This document shows, in pieces, positions 9,382 through 19,491 of a stretch of 45,713 bases of DNA (within the stretch, counting starts at the first letter, position 1; every line of letters starts with the position of its first letter). This stretch comes from Modestobacter excelsi (lineage in GTDB: Bacteria; Actinomycetota; Actinomycetes; Mycobacteriales; Geodermatophilaceae): assembly GCF_005930495.1 (NCBI RefSeq), contig NZ_SJEX01000038.1, forward strand, positions 1 through 45,713. Direction: 5' to 3'. Under the pieces are notes generated by a model. The model was not told the origin of the DNA. It saw nothing but the letters and a program-made list of their open reading frames with translations, and did not search any database. The translations under genes and the position numbers were made by a program.

Positions 9382-10678
9382 GCGGTCCGCGGAGCACCGT
9401 CGCGACCCGGGGCACCGCACGGCCGGCCAGGCGCAGCCGTGGCGCCCGCTCGGCCAGCACGCGCAGCGCCACCTCCCCCTCCAGCCGGGCCAGGGGCGCA
9501 CCCAGGCAGTAGTGCACCCCGCCGGAGAACGCCAGGTGCGGCGCCGCCTGCTCGCGGTGCAGGTCGAACCGGTCCGGGTCCGGGTGCACCGCCGGGTCGC
9601 GGTTCGCGGCGGCCAGCAGCACCAGGACGCCGCTGTCCCGGCGCAGCGGTACGCCGCCGACCTCGACGTCGGCGTGCGCGAACCGGGCGGTCAGCTGGAC
9701 CGGCGGGTCGTAGCGCAGCGTCTCCTCCACCGCGGCCGCCGCGAGGGACGGGTCCTCGACCAGCGCGGCCCACTGGCCGGGCGTGCGCTGCAGGGCCTGC
9801 ACCGCGTTGCCGATCAGGTTGGTGGTGGTCTCGAAGCCGGCGACGAGCAGCAGCTGGGCCAGCGCCAGCACCTCGTCGGCCGTGGCGGTGCCGCCGTCGA
9901 CGGCGGCGGCGAGGGTCGAGACGACGTCCTCGCCCGGGTGCGCGCGGCGCTGGTCGAGCAGGTCCGCGAAGAGCCGGCGCAGTGAGCCGGTGGCCTCGGC
10001 GAGCTCGCGGGCGTGGCCGGGGGAGCGGACGCCGTCCAGGGCCGAGCCGACGGCGCGTCCCCAGCGGGCGAACCGCTCGCTGTCCACGTCCGGCACGTCG
10101 AGCAGGGCGGCGATGACCGTGATCGGCAGCGGGGAGGCGAGGTCGCGGACCAGGTCGAAGCGGCCCTCGCGGCGGCCCCGGGCCAGGGCGTCGTCCAGCA
10201 GCTCCGCGGTGACCCGCTCGGCCACCGCCCGGTAGTGCTCGAGCCGGCGCGGCGCGAAGGCGGGTTGGGCGAGCCGGCGCAGCCGGGTGTGGTCGGGCGG
10301 GTCGAGGGTCAGCAGCGAGAGGTCGACCGGCTCGAGCAGTGAACCGCCCCCGGCCTCCTCCGCCGTCCCGCCGAGCCGGCTCGCTCCCGCGGAGGGCTGG
10401 ACGCCGAACCGGCGGTCACGGAGCACCGCCTCGCACGAGGCGTGCGTGGCCACCGAGGTCAGCCCGGTGCGGCTGCGCACCGGACCGCCGCGGACCTCGG
10501 CCTCCCGCAGCGACGCGAGGACCGGGTACGGGTCCAGCCGCCACGGCCGGTGCAGCAGCCGCGCGACGCCGTCCCCGCGGACGGCCAGGGCCAGCCCCCC
10601 GGCCCGTATCGCCCCGAGCCGGGCCCCCAGCACGACGTCCGAGCGGAGCCGGCTCACTCGCTGTCGTGCGGTCTCCAC
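9353..10678 (-). CDS. Cytochrome P450 (class I bacterial type)
   Basis: This soluble heme monooxygenase has 441 residues from GTG 10678. The heme-binding loop FSGGVHYCLG carries the axial Cys, the I-helix oxygen-activation motif AGFETT is intact, and the K-helix ExxR appears in EETLRYDPP. Redox partners are not adjacent; korAB next door uses ferredoxin but a functional link is only speculation. The in-frame GTG 10717 would add 13 residues. No Shine-Dalgarno is seen for either start, and CACACT 7 nt before GTG 10678 could make the mRNA leaderless. Substrate is unknown. Confidence 0.93.
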   Translation of the reverse strand: METARQRVSRLRSDVVLGARLGAIRAGGLALAVRGDGVARLLHRPWRLDPYPVLASLREAEVRGGPVRSRTGLTSVATHASCEAVLRDRRFGVQPSAGASRLGGTAEEAGGGSLLEPVDLSLLTLDPPDHTRLRRLAQPAFAPRRLEHYRAVAERVTAELLDDALARGRREGRFDLVRDLASPLPITVIAALLDVPDVDSERFARWGRAVGSALDGVRSPGHARELAEATGSLRRLFADLLDQRRAHPGEDVVSTLAAAVDGGTATADEVLALAQLLLVAGFETTTNLIGNAVQALQRTPGQWAALVEDPSLAAAAVEETLRYDPPVQLTARFAHADVEVGGVPLRRDSGVLVLLAAANRDPAVHPDPDRFDLHREQAAPHLAFSGGVHYCLGAPLARLEGEVALRVLAERAPRLRLAGRAVPRVATVLRGPLSLPVTAAP

Positions 10679-10820
10679 ACGTCGGAGTGTGCCTGCCGTG
10701 CGAGGACCGGATGGCACCGCGTAGCGGGTGACGCTGAGCGGGGGGCCGGAGGCCCTCCCGAGGTGGCACGGCCAACGGCTCAGCGCCGCCCGGGACGGCT
10801 CCTGGCCGCGGTGTCATCCG

Positions 10821-11935
<1,115 letters not shown>

Positions 11936-11939
<4 letters not shown>

Positions 11940-13969
11940 AGGACTGCTCCGTTCGAGGCGGCCCCGACGGTGTGCTCGGCGGGGATCGCGGAGGGGATCG
12001 CGGTGGGGGTGGTGCCGGTGCTGTCGATGACGTCCTGCAGGACGGCGGCCAGCTCGGCAGCCCGGAAGGGCAGCCCGCGGACCTGGGTGTGGCTGTGCAC
12101 GTCGATGAGGTACTTGGCCCGCAGCAGCAGGGCCAGCTGGCCGAGGTTCATCTCGGGGCAGACGACGCGGTCGTAGCGGGCGAGGATCTCGCCCAGGTCG
12201 GCCGGCAGCGGGTTGAGGTGGCGCAGGTGCACCTGGGCGACCGACCGGCCCGACGCCCGGATCCGCCGGCAGGCGGCGCCGATCGGGCCGTAGGTGGAGC
12301 CCCAGCCGATGACGGCGACCGTCGCGTCGCCGGCCGGGTCGTCGACCTCGGTCGCCGGGATCGACGCGGCGATGCCGTCGATCTTGGCCTGGCGGGTGCG
12401 GGTCATGAAGTCGTGGTTGGCGGGGTCGTAGGAGATGTTGCCGGTCTTGTCGGCCTTCTCCAGCCCACCGATCCGGTGCTGCAGGCCGGCGGTGCCCGGC
12501 ACCGCCCAGGGGCGGGCCAGCGTGTCCGGGTCGCGGAGGTAGGGCAGGAACTGGCCCTCGGTGCCGTCCTCGGCGCTGCCGTTGGGCGCGCTCGCGAACT
12601 CCACCCGCAGGTCGGGCAGCTCGTCCACGGCCGGGATCGACCACGGCTCGGCGCCGTTGGCCAGGTACCCGTCCGACAGCAGGATGACCGGGGTCCGGTA
12701 GGTCAGGGCGATCCGGGTCGCCTCGAGCGCGGCGTCGAAGCAGTCACCGGGGGAGCGCGGTGCGATCACCGGGACCGGGGCCTCGCCGTTGCGGCCGAAC
12801 AGCGCCTGCAGCAGGTCCGACTGCTCGGTCTTGGTGGGCAGACCGGTCGAGGGGCCGCCGCGCTGCACGTCGACGATGAGCAGCGGCAGCTCGGTCATGA
12901 CCGCCAGACCGATGGTCTCGGCCTTGAGGGCGACACCCGGACCGGACGTCGTCGTCACGCCCAGGGCCCCGCCGAAGGAAGCGCCGAGCGCGGCACCGAT
13001 CCCGGCGATCTCGTCCTCGGCCTGGAAGGTGCGCACGCCGAAGGACTTGTGCCTGGACAGCTCGTGCAGGATGTCGCTGGCCGGGGTGATCGGGTAGGCG
13101 CCGAGGAAGACCGGCAGGCCCGAGCGCTGCCCGGCGGCGACGATCCCGTAGGCCAGCGCCTGGTTGCCGGAGATGTGCCGGTACTTGCCCGGGGCCATCG
13201 GGGCCGGCTTGACCTCGTAGGAGACCGCGAAGGCCTCCGTCGTCTCGCCGTAGTTGAAGCCGGCGCGGAAGGCGGCGATGTTGGCCGCGGCGATCTGCGG
13301 CTTGCGGCGGAACTGGCGCTCGAGGAAGCGGATGGTGCCCTCGGTGGGCCGGTGGTACATCCAGCTCAGCAAGCCGAGGGTGAACATGTTCTTGCTCCGC
13401 TCGGCCTCCTTCTTGCCGAGCCCGGAGTCGGCGAGCGCGTCGGTGGTCATCGAGGTCAGCGGCACGCTGACCAGCTGCCACTTGTCCAGCGAGCCGTCCT
13501 CGAGCGGGTTGGACGCGTAGCCGACCTTCGCCAGGTTGCGGGGGGTGAACTCGTCGGAGTCGGCGATGAGCAGGCCGCCGCCGGGGAGGTCGACGAGGTT
13601 GGCCTTCAGCGCCGCGGGGTTCATCACGACCAGGACGTCGGGTGCGTCACCCGGCGTCATGATGTCGTGGTCGGCGAAGTGCAGCTGGAAGGAGCTGACA
13701 CCCGGCAGGGTCCCCGTTGGTGCCCGGATCTCGGCGGGGAAGTTGGGCAGGGTCGACAGGTCGTTGCCGAACGTGGCGGTCTCGCTGGTGAAGCGACCGC
13801 CGGTCAGCTGCATGCCGTCCCCGGAGTCGCCGGCCAGCCGGATGACGACGCGGTCGAGCTCGACGACGCTCTTGACGAGGCCACCAGGGGCAGAGCTGTG
13901 GGCTGCGCGGTCCATGTCGGTGGCAACGCCGCTCGCGGCGGGGCTGATTCCGGGGTTCGTGCCAGTCAT
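11936..13969 (-). CDS. korA: 2-oxoglutarate:ferredoxin oxidoreductase, alpha (fused gamma-alpha) subunit
   Basis: The 677-residue protein begins with a gamma-type domain (RLAGDSGDGMQLTGGRF, about residues 45-230). The alpha domain follows (GNQALAYGIVAAG, YPITPASDILHEL, QAEDEIAGIGAALGASFGG), ending in a transketolase-C-like region. This fused layout is standard for the actinobacterial enzyme. ATG 13969 is preceded by GGAGG (13984-13980 on the reverse strand), and TAACCT (13998-13993) may be the -10. It is divergent from htpX across a 158-nt spacer and co-directional with korB. Confidence 0.94.
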
Positions 13970-14127
13970 GTGTGAGGTACCTCCGACCGGTCAGGTTACG
14001 TGCGGGCCGCCAGGTCCGACCGGCGAGCGGGGGAACGTGAGGCAACCCACACAGGGTCGCCTTGCCTCGCCCGGGCAGGGGCGCTGGTCAGGGGAACGGC
14101 GGCTGCGCCGACCGCGTTCTACCCGGC

Positions 14128-14988
14128 GTGCAACGGTGGAACAACGGGTGCAAGACCGCGGTGCTGCTCGGCCTCATGGCCGGCGTCATCGTGGGAGTCG
14201 GCAGCTTCTTCGGCCGGGGCGGGCTCGTCATCGCCCTGGGGGTCGCACTCGGCGTCAACGGCTGGGCGTACTTCCACTCCGACAAGCTGGCGCTGCGGGC
14301 CATGCGCGCCTTCCCGGTCACCGAGACGCAGGCACCGCAGATGTACGCGATCGTGCGGGAGCTGGCCACCGAGGCCCGCCAGCCGATGCCGCGGCTCTAC
14401 GTCAGCCCGACCAACCAGCCCAACGCCTTCGCCACCGGCCGCAACCCGCGCAACGCCGCGGTCTGCTGCACCCAGGGGATCCTCGAGCTGCTCGACCGTC
14501 GCGAGCTGCGCGGCGTGCTGGCCCACGAGCTCTCGCACGTCTACAACCGCGACATCCTGATCAGCTCGGTCGCCGGGGCGATGGCCACGGTGATCACCTA
14601 CCTGGCGCACATGGCGATGTTCGCGTCGCTGTTCGGCGGCCGCTCCGACGACCGGGAGGGCGGCAGCGCGCTCGGCGGGCTGCTGCTGGTCTTCCTCGGC
14701 CCGGTCGCCGCCGGCCTGGTCCAGATGGCGGTGAGCCGCAGCCGGGAGTACCAGGCCGACGCCTCGGGTGCGCAGCTGTCGCACGACCCGCTGGCGCTGG
14801 CCAGTGCCCTGGCGAAACTCGAGCGGGGCGTCGCCGCCCGGCCGCTGCCCCAGGACGACCGGCTGGTGACCCAGAGCCACCTCATGATCGCCAACCCGTT
14901 CCGCGGTCAGGGGATGGCCTCGATGTTCGCCACCCACCCGCCGATGGCGGAGCGGATCGCCCGGCTGCAGCAGATGGCCCGGGATTAG
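14128..14988 (+). CDS. htpX: HtpX-like membrane zinc metalloprotease
   Basis: HtpX is a stress-related M48 endopeptidase that degrades misfolded membrane proteins. The 286-residue protein has two N-terminal membrane segments (about 11-27 and 31-48). The active site is H133-E-L-S-H137, the third zinc ligand lies in SREYQAD, and membrane helices follow the HExxH. GTG 14128 gives the family N-terminus ([15 protein letters not shown]); the frame is open to ATG 14062, but that extension looks non-coding. Its TAG stop runs directly into repeat R2. Confidence 0.93.
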   Translation: MQRWNNGCKTAVLLGLMAGVIVGVGSFFGRGGLVIALGVALGVNGWAYFHSDKLALRAMRAFPVTETQAPQMYAIVRELATEARQPMPRLYVSPTNQPNAFATGRNPRNAAVCCTQGILELLDRRELRGVLAHELSHVYNRDILISSVAGAMATVITYLAHMAMFASLFGGRSDDREGGSALGGLLLVFLGPVAAGLVQMAVSRSREYQADASGAQLSHDPLALASALAKLERGVAARPLPQDDRLVTQSHLMIANPFRGQGMASMFATHPPMAERIARLQQMARD

Positions 14989-15048
14989 AAGGACCCCGCT
15001 GCCCCCCACCACTCGCTCCGCTCGCGGCGGGCCCCTGCAGCGGGGCCG
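14988..15048 (+). repeat. Repeat element R2
   Basis: The G of the htpX TAG stop is the first base of GAAGGACC. Outer arms GGACCCCGCTGC (14991-15002) and GCAGCGGGGCC (15037-15047) are complementary with one bulged A. The inner part is CCCCCCACCACTCGC then GCTCGCGGCGGGCCCC. It ends just upstream of the promoter of the SGNH hydrolase gene. Confidence 0.9.
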
Positions 15049-15064
15049 GCCGGGCACTGCTGCC

Positions 15065-15070
15065 TAGGCT
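15065..15070 (+). promoter_or_regulatory. -10 box of a leaderless promoter for the SGNH hydrolase
   Basis: TAGGCT ends 6 nt before GTG 15077 and there is no room for a Shine-Dalgarno site, so transcription probably starts at the start codon itself. No strong -35 is seen; the expected position abuts the right arm of R2. Confidence 0.55.
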
Positions 15071-15076
15071 CGGGTC

Positions 15077-15859
15077 GTGTACTACGTGGCGATCGGGGAC
15101 AGCTTCACCGAGGGCCTGGGCGACGAGCTGCCCGACGGCTCGGTCCGCGGCTGGGCCGACCTGGTGGCGGCCGGGCTGGCCGCCACGTCGGACCAGCCGG
15201 TCCACTACGCCAACCTCGCGGTCCGCGGCCGACTGCTCGCCCCCGTGGTCAGCGACCAGCTGGAGGCAGCGCTCGCGCTGAGCCCGGCACCGACGCTGCT
15301 CACCCTCAACGGCGGGGGCAACGACATGATGCGGCCCGGCTGCGACGTCGACCGGCTGGTCGGGCTCACCGAGCAGGCGGTCCTGCGGTGCGCCGACGCC
15401 GGCGTGCGGCTGGTGCTGCTGAGCGGGGCCGACCCCACCGCGCGGCTTCCTTTCGGCAGCATGATGCACCGCAGCGGCGTCGCCCTGACCGCCGCGGTCG
15501 CCGAGCTGGCGGCGCGGCACGACGTGCTCTTCGTCGACGCGTTCAGCGACGAGGAGCTGCGCCGTCCGGAGTACTGGTCGCCGGACCGGCTGCACCTGGG
15601 GCCGCCCGGCCACCGCCGGGTCGCCGGGCTGGTCCTCGCCGCGCTGGGGCAGCCCGGGGCGGCGCACGTCGTCGACCCCGGCCCGGACGAGATCCGGCGA
15701 CTGCGCACCGAGGCCCGCTACTACCGCGAGCACGTGCTGCCCTGGGCGCTGCGCCGGGTGCTCCGCCGCTCGTCCGGTCACGGCCGCACCGGCAAGCACC
15801 TGGACTGGGTGGAGGTCACCGCGGGCCCCTCCGTCCGGCAGGGCGAGCCGAGCCGCTGA
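15077..15859 (+). CDS. SGNH/GDSL-type hydrolase (esterase/lipase family), cytoplasmic
   Basis: The 260-residue protein has the SGNH blocks: I, AIGDSFTEG with nucleophile S9; III, NGGGND; V, SPDRLHLG with the Asp-x-x-His pair. There is no signal peptide, so it probably acts inside the cell. The basic C-terminal tail (YYREHVLPWALRRVLRR...) is seen in other actinobacterial members. The natural ester substrate is unknown. GTG 15077 appears leaderless. It is convergent with the MFS gene, with a 93-nt gap holding nothing I recognise. Confidence 0.9.
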   Translation: MYYVAIGDSFTEGLGDELPDGSVRGWADLVAAGLAATSDQPVHYANLAVRGRLLAPVVSDQLEAALALSPAPTLLTLNGGGNDMMRPGCDVDRLVGLTEQAVLRCADAGVRLVLLSGADPTARLPFGSMMHRSGVALTAAVAELAARHDVLFVDAFSDEELRRPEYWSPDRLHLGPPGHRRVAGLVLAALGQPGAAHVVDPGPDEIRRLRTEARYYREHVLPWALRRVLRRSSGHGRTGKHLDWVEVTAGPSVRQGEPSR

Positions 15860-15952
15860 GCCCCGCGGCCACCCGACCTGACCGACGATCGTGGACGGTC
15901 CGCCCGGCCCCGACGGCGGGGGAGCCTGCCGGTCCGGTGCGGCCCGGTCTCC

Positions 15953-17257
15953 TCAGGCAGGCCGCGCGCGGAGGGTGCTGATCAGCAGCACGAGGGCTGC
16001 CAGCTGCAGGACGCCGACGACCGCCACCAGCGCCGGCACGGACCGGGCCGACAGTTCCCCGGCCAGCGCGCCGCCGGCCAACGCGGCCACCCCCTGCACC
16101 GCGGCGAAGAACCCGTAGCCGGTGGCCCGGCGCCGGCTCGGCACGAGCTGGGCGACCAGCGCCTTGACGGTGGAGTCCTGCAGGCCGGCCGCCGCACCCC
16201 ACAGGAGCACGCCGACGACGACGAGGCCGAGGGAGTCGGAGAACGCCAGCGCCGGCACGGCGGCGACCAGGGCGGGCAGCACGAGCAGGCCGCGGCCCCC
16301 GAACCGGTCGTGCGCCCAGCCGGTGGCCAGCGCCGCCACCGCCTCGGCGGCCATCGCTGCGGCGTAGACCAGCGGCACGGCTGCCGTGGACACCAGCCCG
16401 TCGGTGACCAGGTGGTAGGAGATGACGCCGAAGGTGACCAGTCCGGCCGTGGCCAGCCCCGCCGATGCGGCGAACACCCAGAAGGCCCGGGGCAGCTGGG
16501 CGGCCGCCTGCCGCAACGACGGCCCCGGCCCGGTCTCCGAGGCACCGAGGGCCTGCTCGCGCAGCGGGTCGCCGGTCCGGCGGCGCAGCCACAGCAGCAG
16601 GCCGATGGCGGCCGCGCCGGGTACGGCGAGCACGATCAGGGCCGGCCACAGCAGGCCGGTGAGCCCGGCCACCGCGGCGACCAGCAGCGGGCCGGCGAAC
16701 GCGCCGATCTGGTCCAGCGCCTTGTGCACGCCGAACCCGCGGCCCAGGCCGACCGGTCCCGCCGCGTGGGCCAGCAGCGTGGACTTGGCCGGGCTGCGGA
16801 CCGCCTTCCCGGTCCGTTCGGCGAGCACCAGCAGGCAGCCGACCGTCAGTCCGGCGGCGCCGAGGAACGGCGTGAGGGCGAGCGCCGGCACCGAGACGGC
16901 GGTGAGTGCGTAGCCGGCGATGGTCGCGTTCCAGTACCCGCCGGAGCGGTCCACCCGGGAGCCGAAGGGCAGCCGCAGCACCAGCGCCAGCGCCTCCCCG
17001 GCGCCGGTGACCAGGCCGACGAGCAGCGCAGAGGCACCGAGCGAGGCCAGCAGCGGTCCGGTGACCGACCGGGCGCCTTCGTAGACCATGTCCGCGGCCA
17101 GGCTGACCACGCCGAACCCGACGACGGCCCGCCACGGTGACCAGCCCGGTCGCGGGCCCGGGACTTCGCCGGGGGAAGGCTCGGGGTCGGCGGGGGCCGG
17201 CAGGGTGCCGCCGGGGTGCTCGGACACTGTCCTCCTCGTGGGCGCGGTGTCCTCCAT
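15953..17257 (-). CDS. MFS transporter
   Basis: This 434-residue major facilitator protein has about 12 hydrophobic segments after a ~50-residue acidic/Pro-rich N-terminus. The motif-A-like loop between TM2 and TM3 reads RLPFGSRVDRSG, and SLAADMVYEGARS in TM1 is typical of an uncharacterised actinobacterial MFS group. Substrate cannot be predicted. I chose ATG 17257 because GAGG lies 5 nt upstream; ATG 17260 and GTG 17263 are alternatives. It lies directly downstream of arsR1 in the same direction, 73 nt away with a terminator hairpin between, so it is probably not part of the ars module. Confidence 0.85.
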   Translation of the reverse strand: MEDTAPTRRTVSEHPGGTLPAPADPEPSPGEVPGPRPGWSPWRAVVGFGVVSLAADMVYEGARSVTGPLLASLGASALLVGLVTGAGEALALVLRLPFGSRVDRSGGYWNATIAGYALTAVSVPALALTPFLGAAGLTVGCLLVLAERTGKAVRSPAKSTLLAHAAGPVGLGRGFGVHKALDQIGAFAGPLLVAAVAGLTGLLWPALIVLAVPGAAAIGLLLWLRRRTGDPLREQALGASETGPGPSLRQAAAQLPRAFWVFAASAGLATAGLVTFGVISYHLVTDGLVSTAAVPLVYAAAMAAEAVAALATGWAHDRFGGRGLLVLPALVAAVPALAFSDSLGLVVVGVLLWGAAAGLQDSTVKALVAQLVPSRRRATGYGFFAAVQGVAALAGGALAGELSARSVPALVAVVGVLQLAALVLLISTLRARPA

Positions 17258-17310
17258 CATCACCTCGGTGCGACGGCGGCCTCACGGCAGGCGGTCACTC
17301 CCCGTTGCGT

Positions 17311-17327
17311 CCCCAGCAGCGCTGGGG
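17311..17327 (-). terminator. Hairpin terminator after arsR1
   Basis: CCCCAGC and GCTGGGG form a perfect 7-bp stem with a 3-nt loop, 3 nt past the arsR1 stop. There is no U-tract, as is usual in high-GC actinobacteria. Confidence 0.6.
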
Positions 17328-17330
17328 GTC

Positions 17331-17726
17331 TCAGCAGGAGGGCGTCAGAGCCGAGCTGCGCGCCGTTGTGTCGCCCGCCGTGCTCAAGACCGCGGCCAGC
17401 GAGTCCAGCGCGCCCGGCACCAGGGCGAAGTAAGCCCACACGCCGCGCTTGTCACGGGTCAGCAGGCCGGCGTCGACGAGCACCTTCAGGTGGTGGGACA
17501 CCGTCGGCTGGGAGAGCCCGAGCGGCTCGGTGAGGTCGCAGACGCAGGCTTCACCGTTCTCGTGCGCTGCGACGAGCGAGAGCAGTCGGAGCCGAGCCGG
17601 GTCTGCGATCGCCTTCAGTGTGCGAGCGAGGTCGGTCGCCTCGGCAGCTGCGAGGGGCTGGCGGACCAAGGGGGCGCAGCAGGCGCCGTCCACCGATGAC
17701 GGGTAGGCCAACAGCTCGGTGCTCAC
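17331..17726 (-). CDS. arsR: ArsR-family arsenic-responsive repressor (first copy)
   Basis: The 131-residue winged-helix repressor has the core LKAIADPARLRLLSLV...LSQPTVSHHLKVLVDAGLL. An N-terminal cysteine pair C16-C17 and a CVC (C61, C63) at the DNA-recognition region are both present. The N-terminal CC together with a cysteine in helix alpha-3/4 resembles the As(III) site described for Corynebacterium ArsR, so arsenite is the likely inducer. It starts at GTG 17726 and is divergent from acr3, with a palindromic candidate operator between them. Confidence 0.9.
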   Translation of the reverse strand: MSTELLAYPSSVDGACCAPLVRQPLAAAEATDLARTLKAIADPARLRLLSLVAAHENGEACVCDLTEPLGLSQPTVSHHLKVLVDAGLLTRDKRGVWAYFALVPGALDSLAAVLSTAGDTTARSSALTPSC

Positions 17727-17779
17727 CGCGCCATCATGCGGCGTTCATTGACTTGTGTCGATACCTCGGTCAGGGTGAC

Positions 17780-17795
17780 ATCGACAGACGTCGAT
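17780..17795. promoter_or_regulatory. Candidate ArsR operator upstream of acr3
   Basis: ATCGAC-AGAC-GTCGAT is a perfect 6+6 inverted repeat in the arsR1/acr3 divergent spacer. A further half-site-like TGTCGAT lies at 17756-17762. A related motif (ATCGACTGTTGAT) occurs in the arsR2 spacer at 22189-22201, which supports an ArsR-site reading. Confidence 0.6.
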
Positions 17796-17824
17796 TGCCC
17801 GACCCAGAAGGGCACCACCTGCTG

Positions 17825-18955
17825 ATGAGCGACACCGTCGCCGAGACCCCCCGGTCCAACACCGACCTGGACACCCCGGTCCTCGCCAGGCTGTCCACGC
17901 TGGACAGGTTCCTGCCCGTGTGGATCATCGCCGCCATGGCGGCCGGCCTGCTGTTGGGTCGGCTCGTCCCCGGCCTGGACGACGCGCTGGACGCGGTGGA
18001 GGTGGGCGACGTCAGCCTGCCGATCGCGGTGGGCCTCCTGCTGATGATGTACCCGGTCCTCGCGAAGGTCCGGTACTCGGAACTGGACCGGGTGACCGGC
18101 GACCGGAAGCTGCTGGTCGCCTCGCTGGTGCTGAACTGGCTGGTCGGCCCGGCGCTGATGTTCGCGCTGGCCTGGCTGCTGCTGCCCGACCAGGCCGAGT
18201 ACCGCACCGGCCTGGTCATCGTCGGGCTTGCCCGTTGCATCGCCATGGTCCTGATCTGGAACGACCTGTCCTGCGGCGACCGCGAGGCCGCCGCCGTCCT
18301 GGTCGCGATCAACTCGGTCTTCCAGATCGTCGCCTTCGCCGCGCTCGGCTGGTTCTACCTGCAGGTGCTGCCCGGCTGGCTCGGCCTGTCCACCACCTCG
18401 GCGGAGTTCAGCGTCTGGGCCATCGTGCTCTCGGTGCTCGTCTTCCTCGGCATCCCACTGCTGGCCGGGTTCCTCACCCGCACGATCGGGGAGCACACCG
18501 TGGGCCGCAGCCGGTACGAGAGCCGCTTCCTGCCGAAGATCGGCCCGGTCGCCCTCTACGGGCTGCTGTTCACCATCGTCATGCTCTTCGCCCTGCAGGG
18601 CGACGCCATCACCACCCAGCCCTGGGACGTCGTCCGCATCGCGCTGCCGCTGCTGGCCTACTTCGCGCTGGTGTTCGGCGGTTCGTTCCTGCTCGGCATG
18701 CGGCTGCGCCTGGGCTACGCCAAGACCGCGACCCTGGCCTTCACCGCCGCCGGCAACAACTTCGAACTGGCCATCGCCGTCGCGATCGGCACCTTCGGTG
18801 TCACCTCCGGACAGGCCCTGGCCGGGGTCGTCGGGCCGCTCATCGAGGTGCCGGTCCTGGTCGCCCTCGTCTACGTCTCGCTCTGGGCCGCCCGGCGCTT
18901 CTTCCCCGACGACCCGACTGTTCCGGCTCGTGGTGACGGGGGAGCGTCACTGTGA
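17825..18955 (+). CDS. acr3: Arsenite efflux permease, ACR3 type
   Basis: This 376-residue ten-helix membrane carrier exports As(III). The family's essential cysteine is at C138 in ARCIAMVLIWNDLSCGDREA, and the conserved glutamate is E314 in AAGNNFELAIAVA. ATG 17825 follows a purine-rich AGAAGGG; the frame is open further upstream, but that stretch contains the operator and is not coding. It is the first gene of an acr3-arsC pair: GTG 18952, overlapping its stop as GTGA, is one possible start for arsC. Confidence 0.95.
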   Translation: MSDTVAETPRSNTDLDTPVLARLSTLDRFLPVWIIAAMAAGLLLGRLVPGLDDALDAVEVGDVSLPIAVGLLLMMYPVLAKVRYSELDRVTGDRKLLVASLVLNWLVGPALMFALAWLLLPDQAEYRTGLVIVGLARCIAMVLIWNDLSCGDREAAAVLVAINSVFQIVAFAALGWFYLQVLPGWLGLSTTSAEFSVWAIVLSVLVFLGIPLLAGFLTRTIGEHTVGRSRYESRFLPKIGPVALYGLLFTIVMLFALQGDAITTQPWDVVRIALPLLAYFALVFGGSFLLGMRLRLGYAKTATLAFTAAGNNFELAIAVAIGTFGVTSGQALAGVVGPLIEVPVLVALVYVSLWAARRFFPDDPTVPARGDGGASL

Positions 18956-19014
18956 CCCAGCCCCACCAGACGCCGGCGCTGGCCGAGCGAGTTCCCACCA
19001 TCAGGGAGGACCCC

Positions 19015-19434
19015 ATGAGCGACCGACCCAGCGTGCTGTTCGTGTGCGTGCACAACGCAGGCCGATCCCAGATGGCCGCCGGCTGGCTGCGGCACCTCGC
19101 CGGTGACGCCGTCGAGGTCCGTTCCGCCGGCTCCATCCCCGGTGACCAGGTCAACCCCGCGGCGGTCGCGGCCATGGCCGAGGTGGGCATCGACATCTCC
19201 GACCAGCGGCCCAAGGTGCTCACCACGGACGCCGTCGAGGCCTCCGACGTGGTCATCACCATGGGCTGCGGGGACGCCTGCCCGATCTTCCCGGGCAAGC
19301 GGTACCTGGACTGGGCGCTCGAGGACCCGGCCGGTAAGGGCGTGGAGTCCGTGCGGCCCATCCGCGACGAGATCGAAGGCCGGATCCGGGGCCTGCTCAC
19401 CGAGTTGGACGTCCCGGTCAGCAACGCCTCCTGA
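19015..19434 (+). CDS. arsC: Arsenate reductase, low-molecular-weight phosphatase type
   Basis: It reduces As(V) to As(III) for export by Acr3. From ATG 19015 it is 139 residues, with GGGAGGA at 19004-19010 as Shine-Dalgarno. The P-loop CVHNAGR (C11-x5-R17) and further cysteines C85 and C89 in MGCGDACP are present, and DWALEDPAG supplies the DP motif. The electron donor (thioredoxin or mycothiol/mycoredoxin) cannot be settled from sequence. GTG 18952 in frame would add 21 residues and overlap acr3 by 4 nt; the Shine-Dalgarno favours ATG 19015. Confidence 0.92.
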   Translation: MSDRPSVLFVCVHNAGRSQMAAGWLRHLAGDAVEVRSAGSIPGDQVNPAAVAAMAEVGIDISDQRPKVLTTDAVEASDVVITMGCGDACPIFPGKRYLDWALEDPAGKGVESVRPIRDEIEGRIRGLLTELDVPVSNAS

Positions 19435-19491
19435 GGGGCAAGCCCAGCGTCCTCTGGTGGTGACCCTCGACCCGGCAGGCAGCCTGACCGG

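Noticed and set aside
10679-10820. A degenerate copy of the R repeat (GAGGCCCTCCCGAGG near 10745)
   Set aside because: Only short GC-rich similarity; neither arm pairing nor the GAAGGACC start is present.
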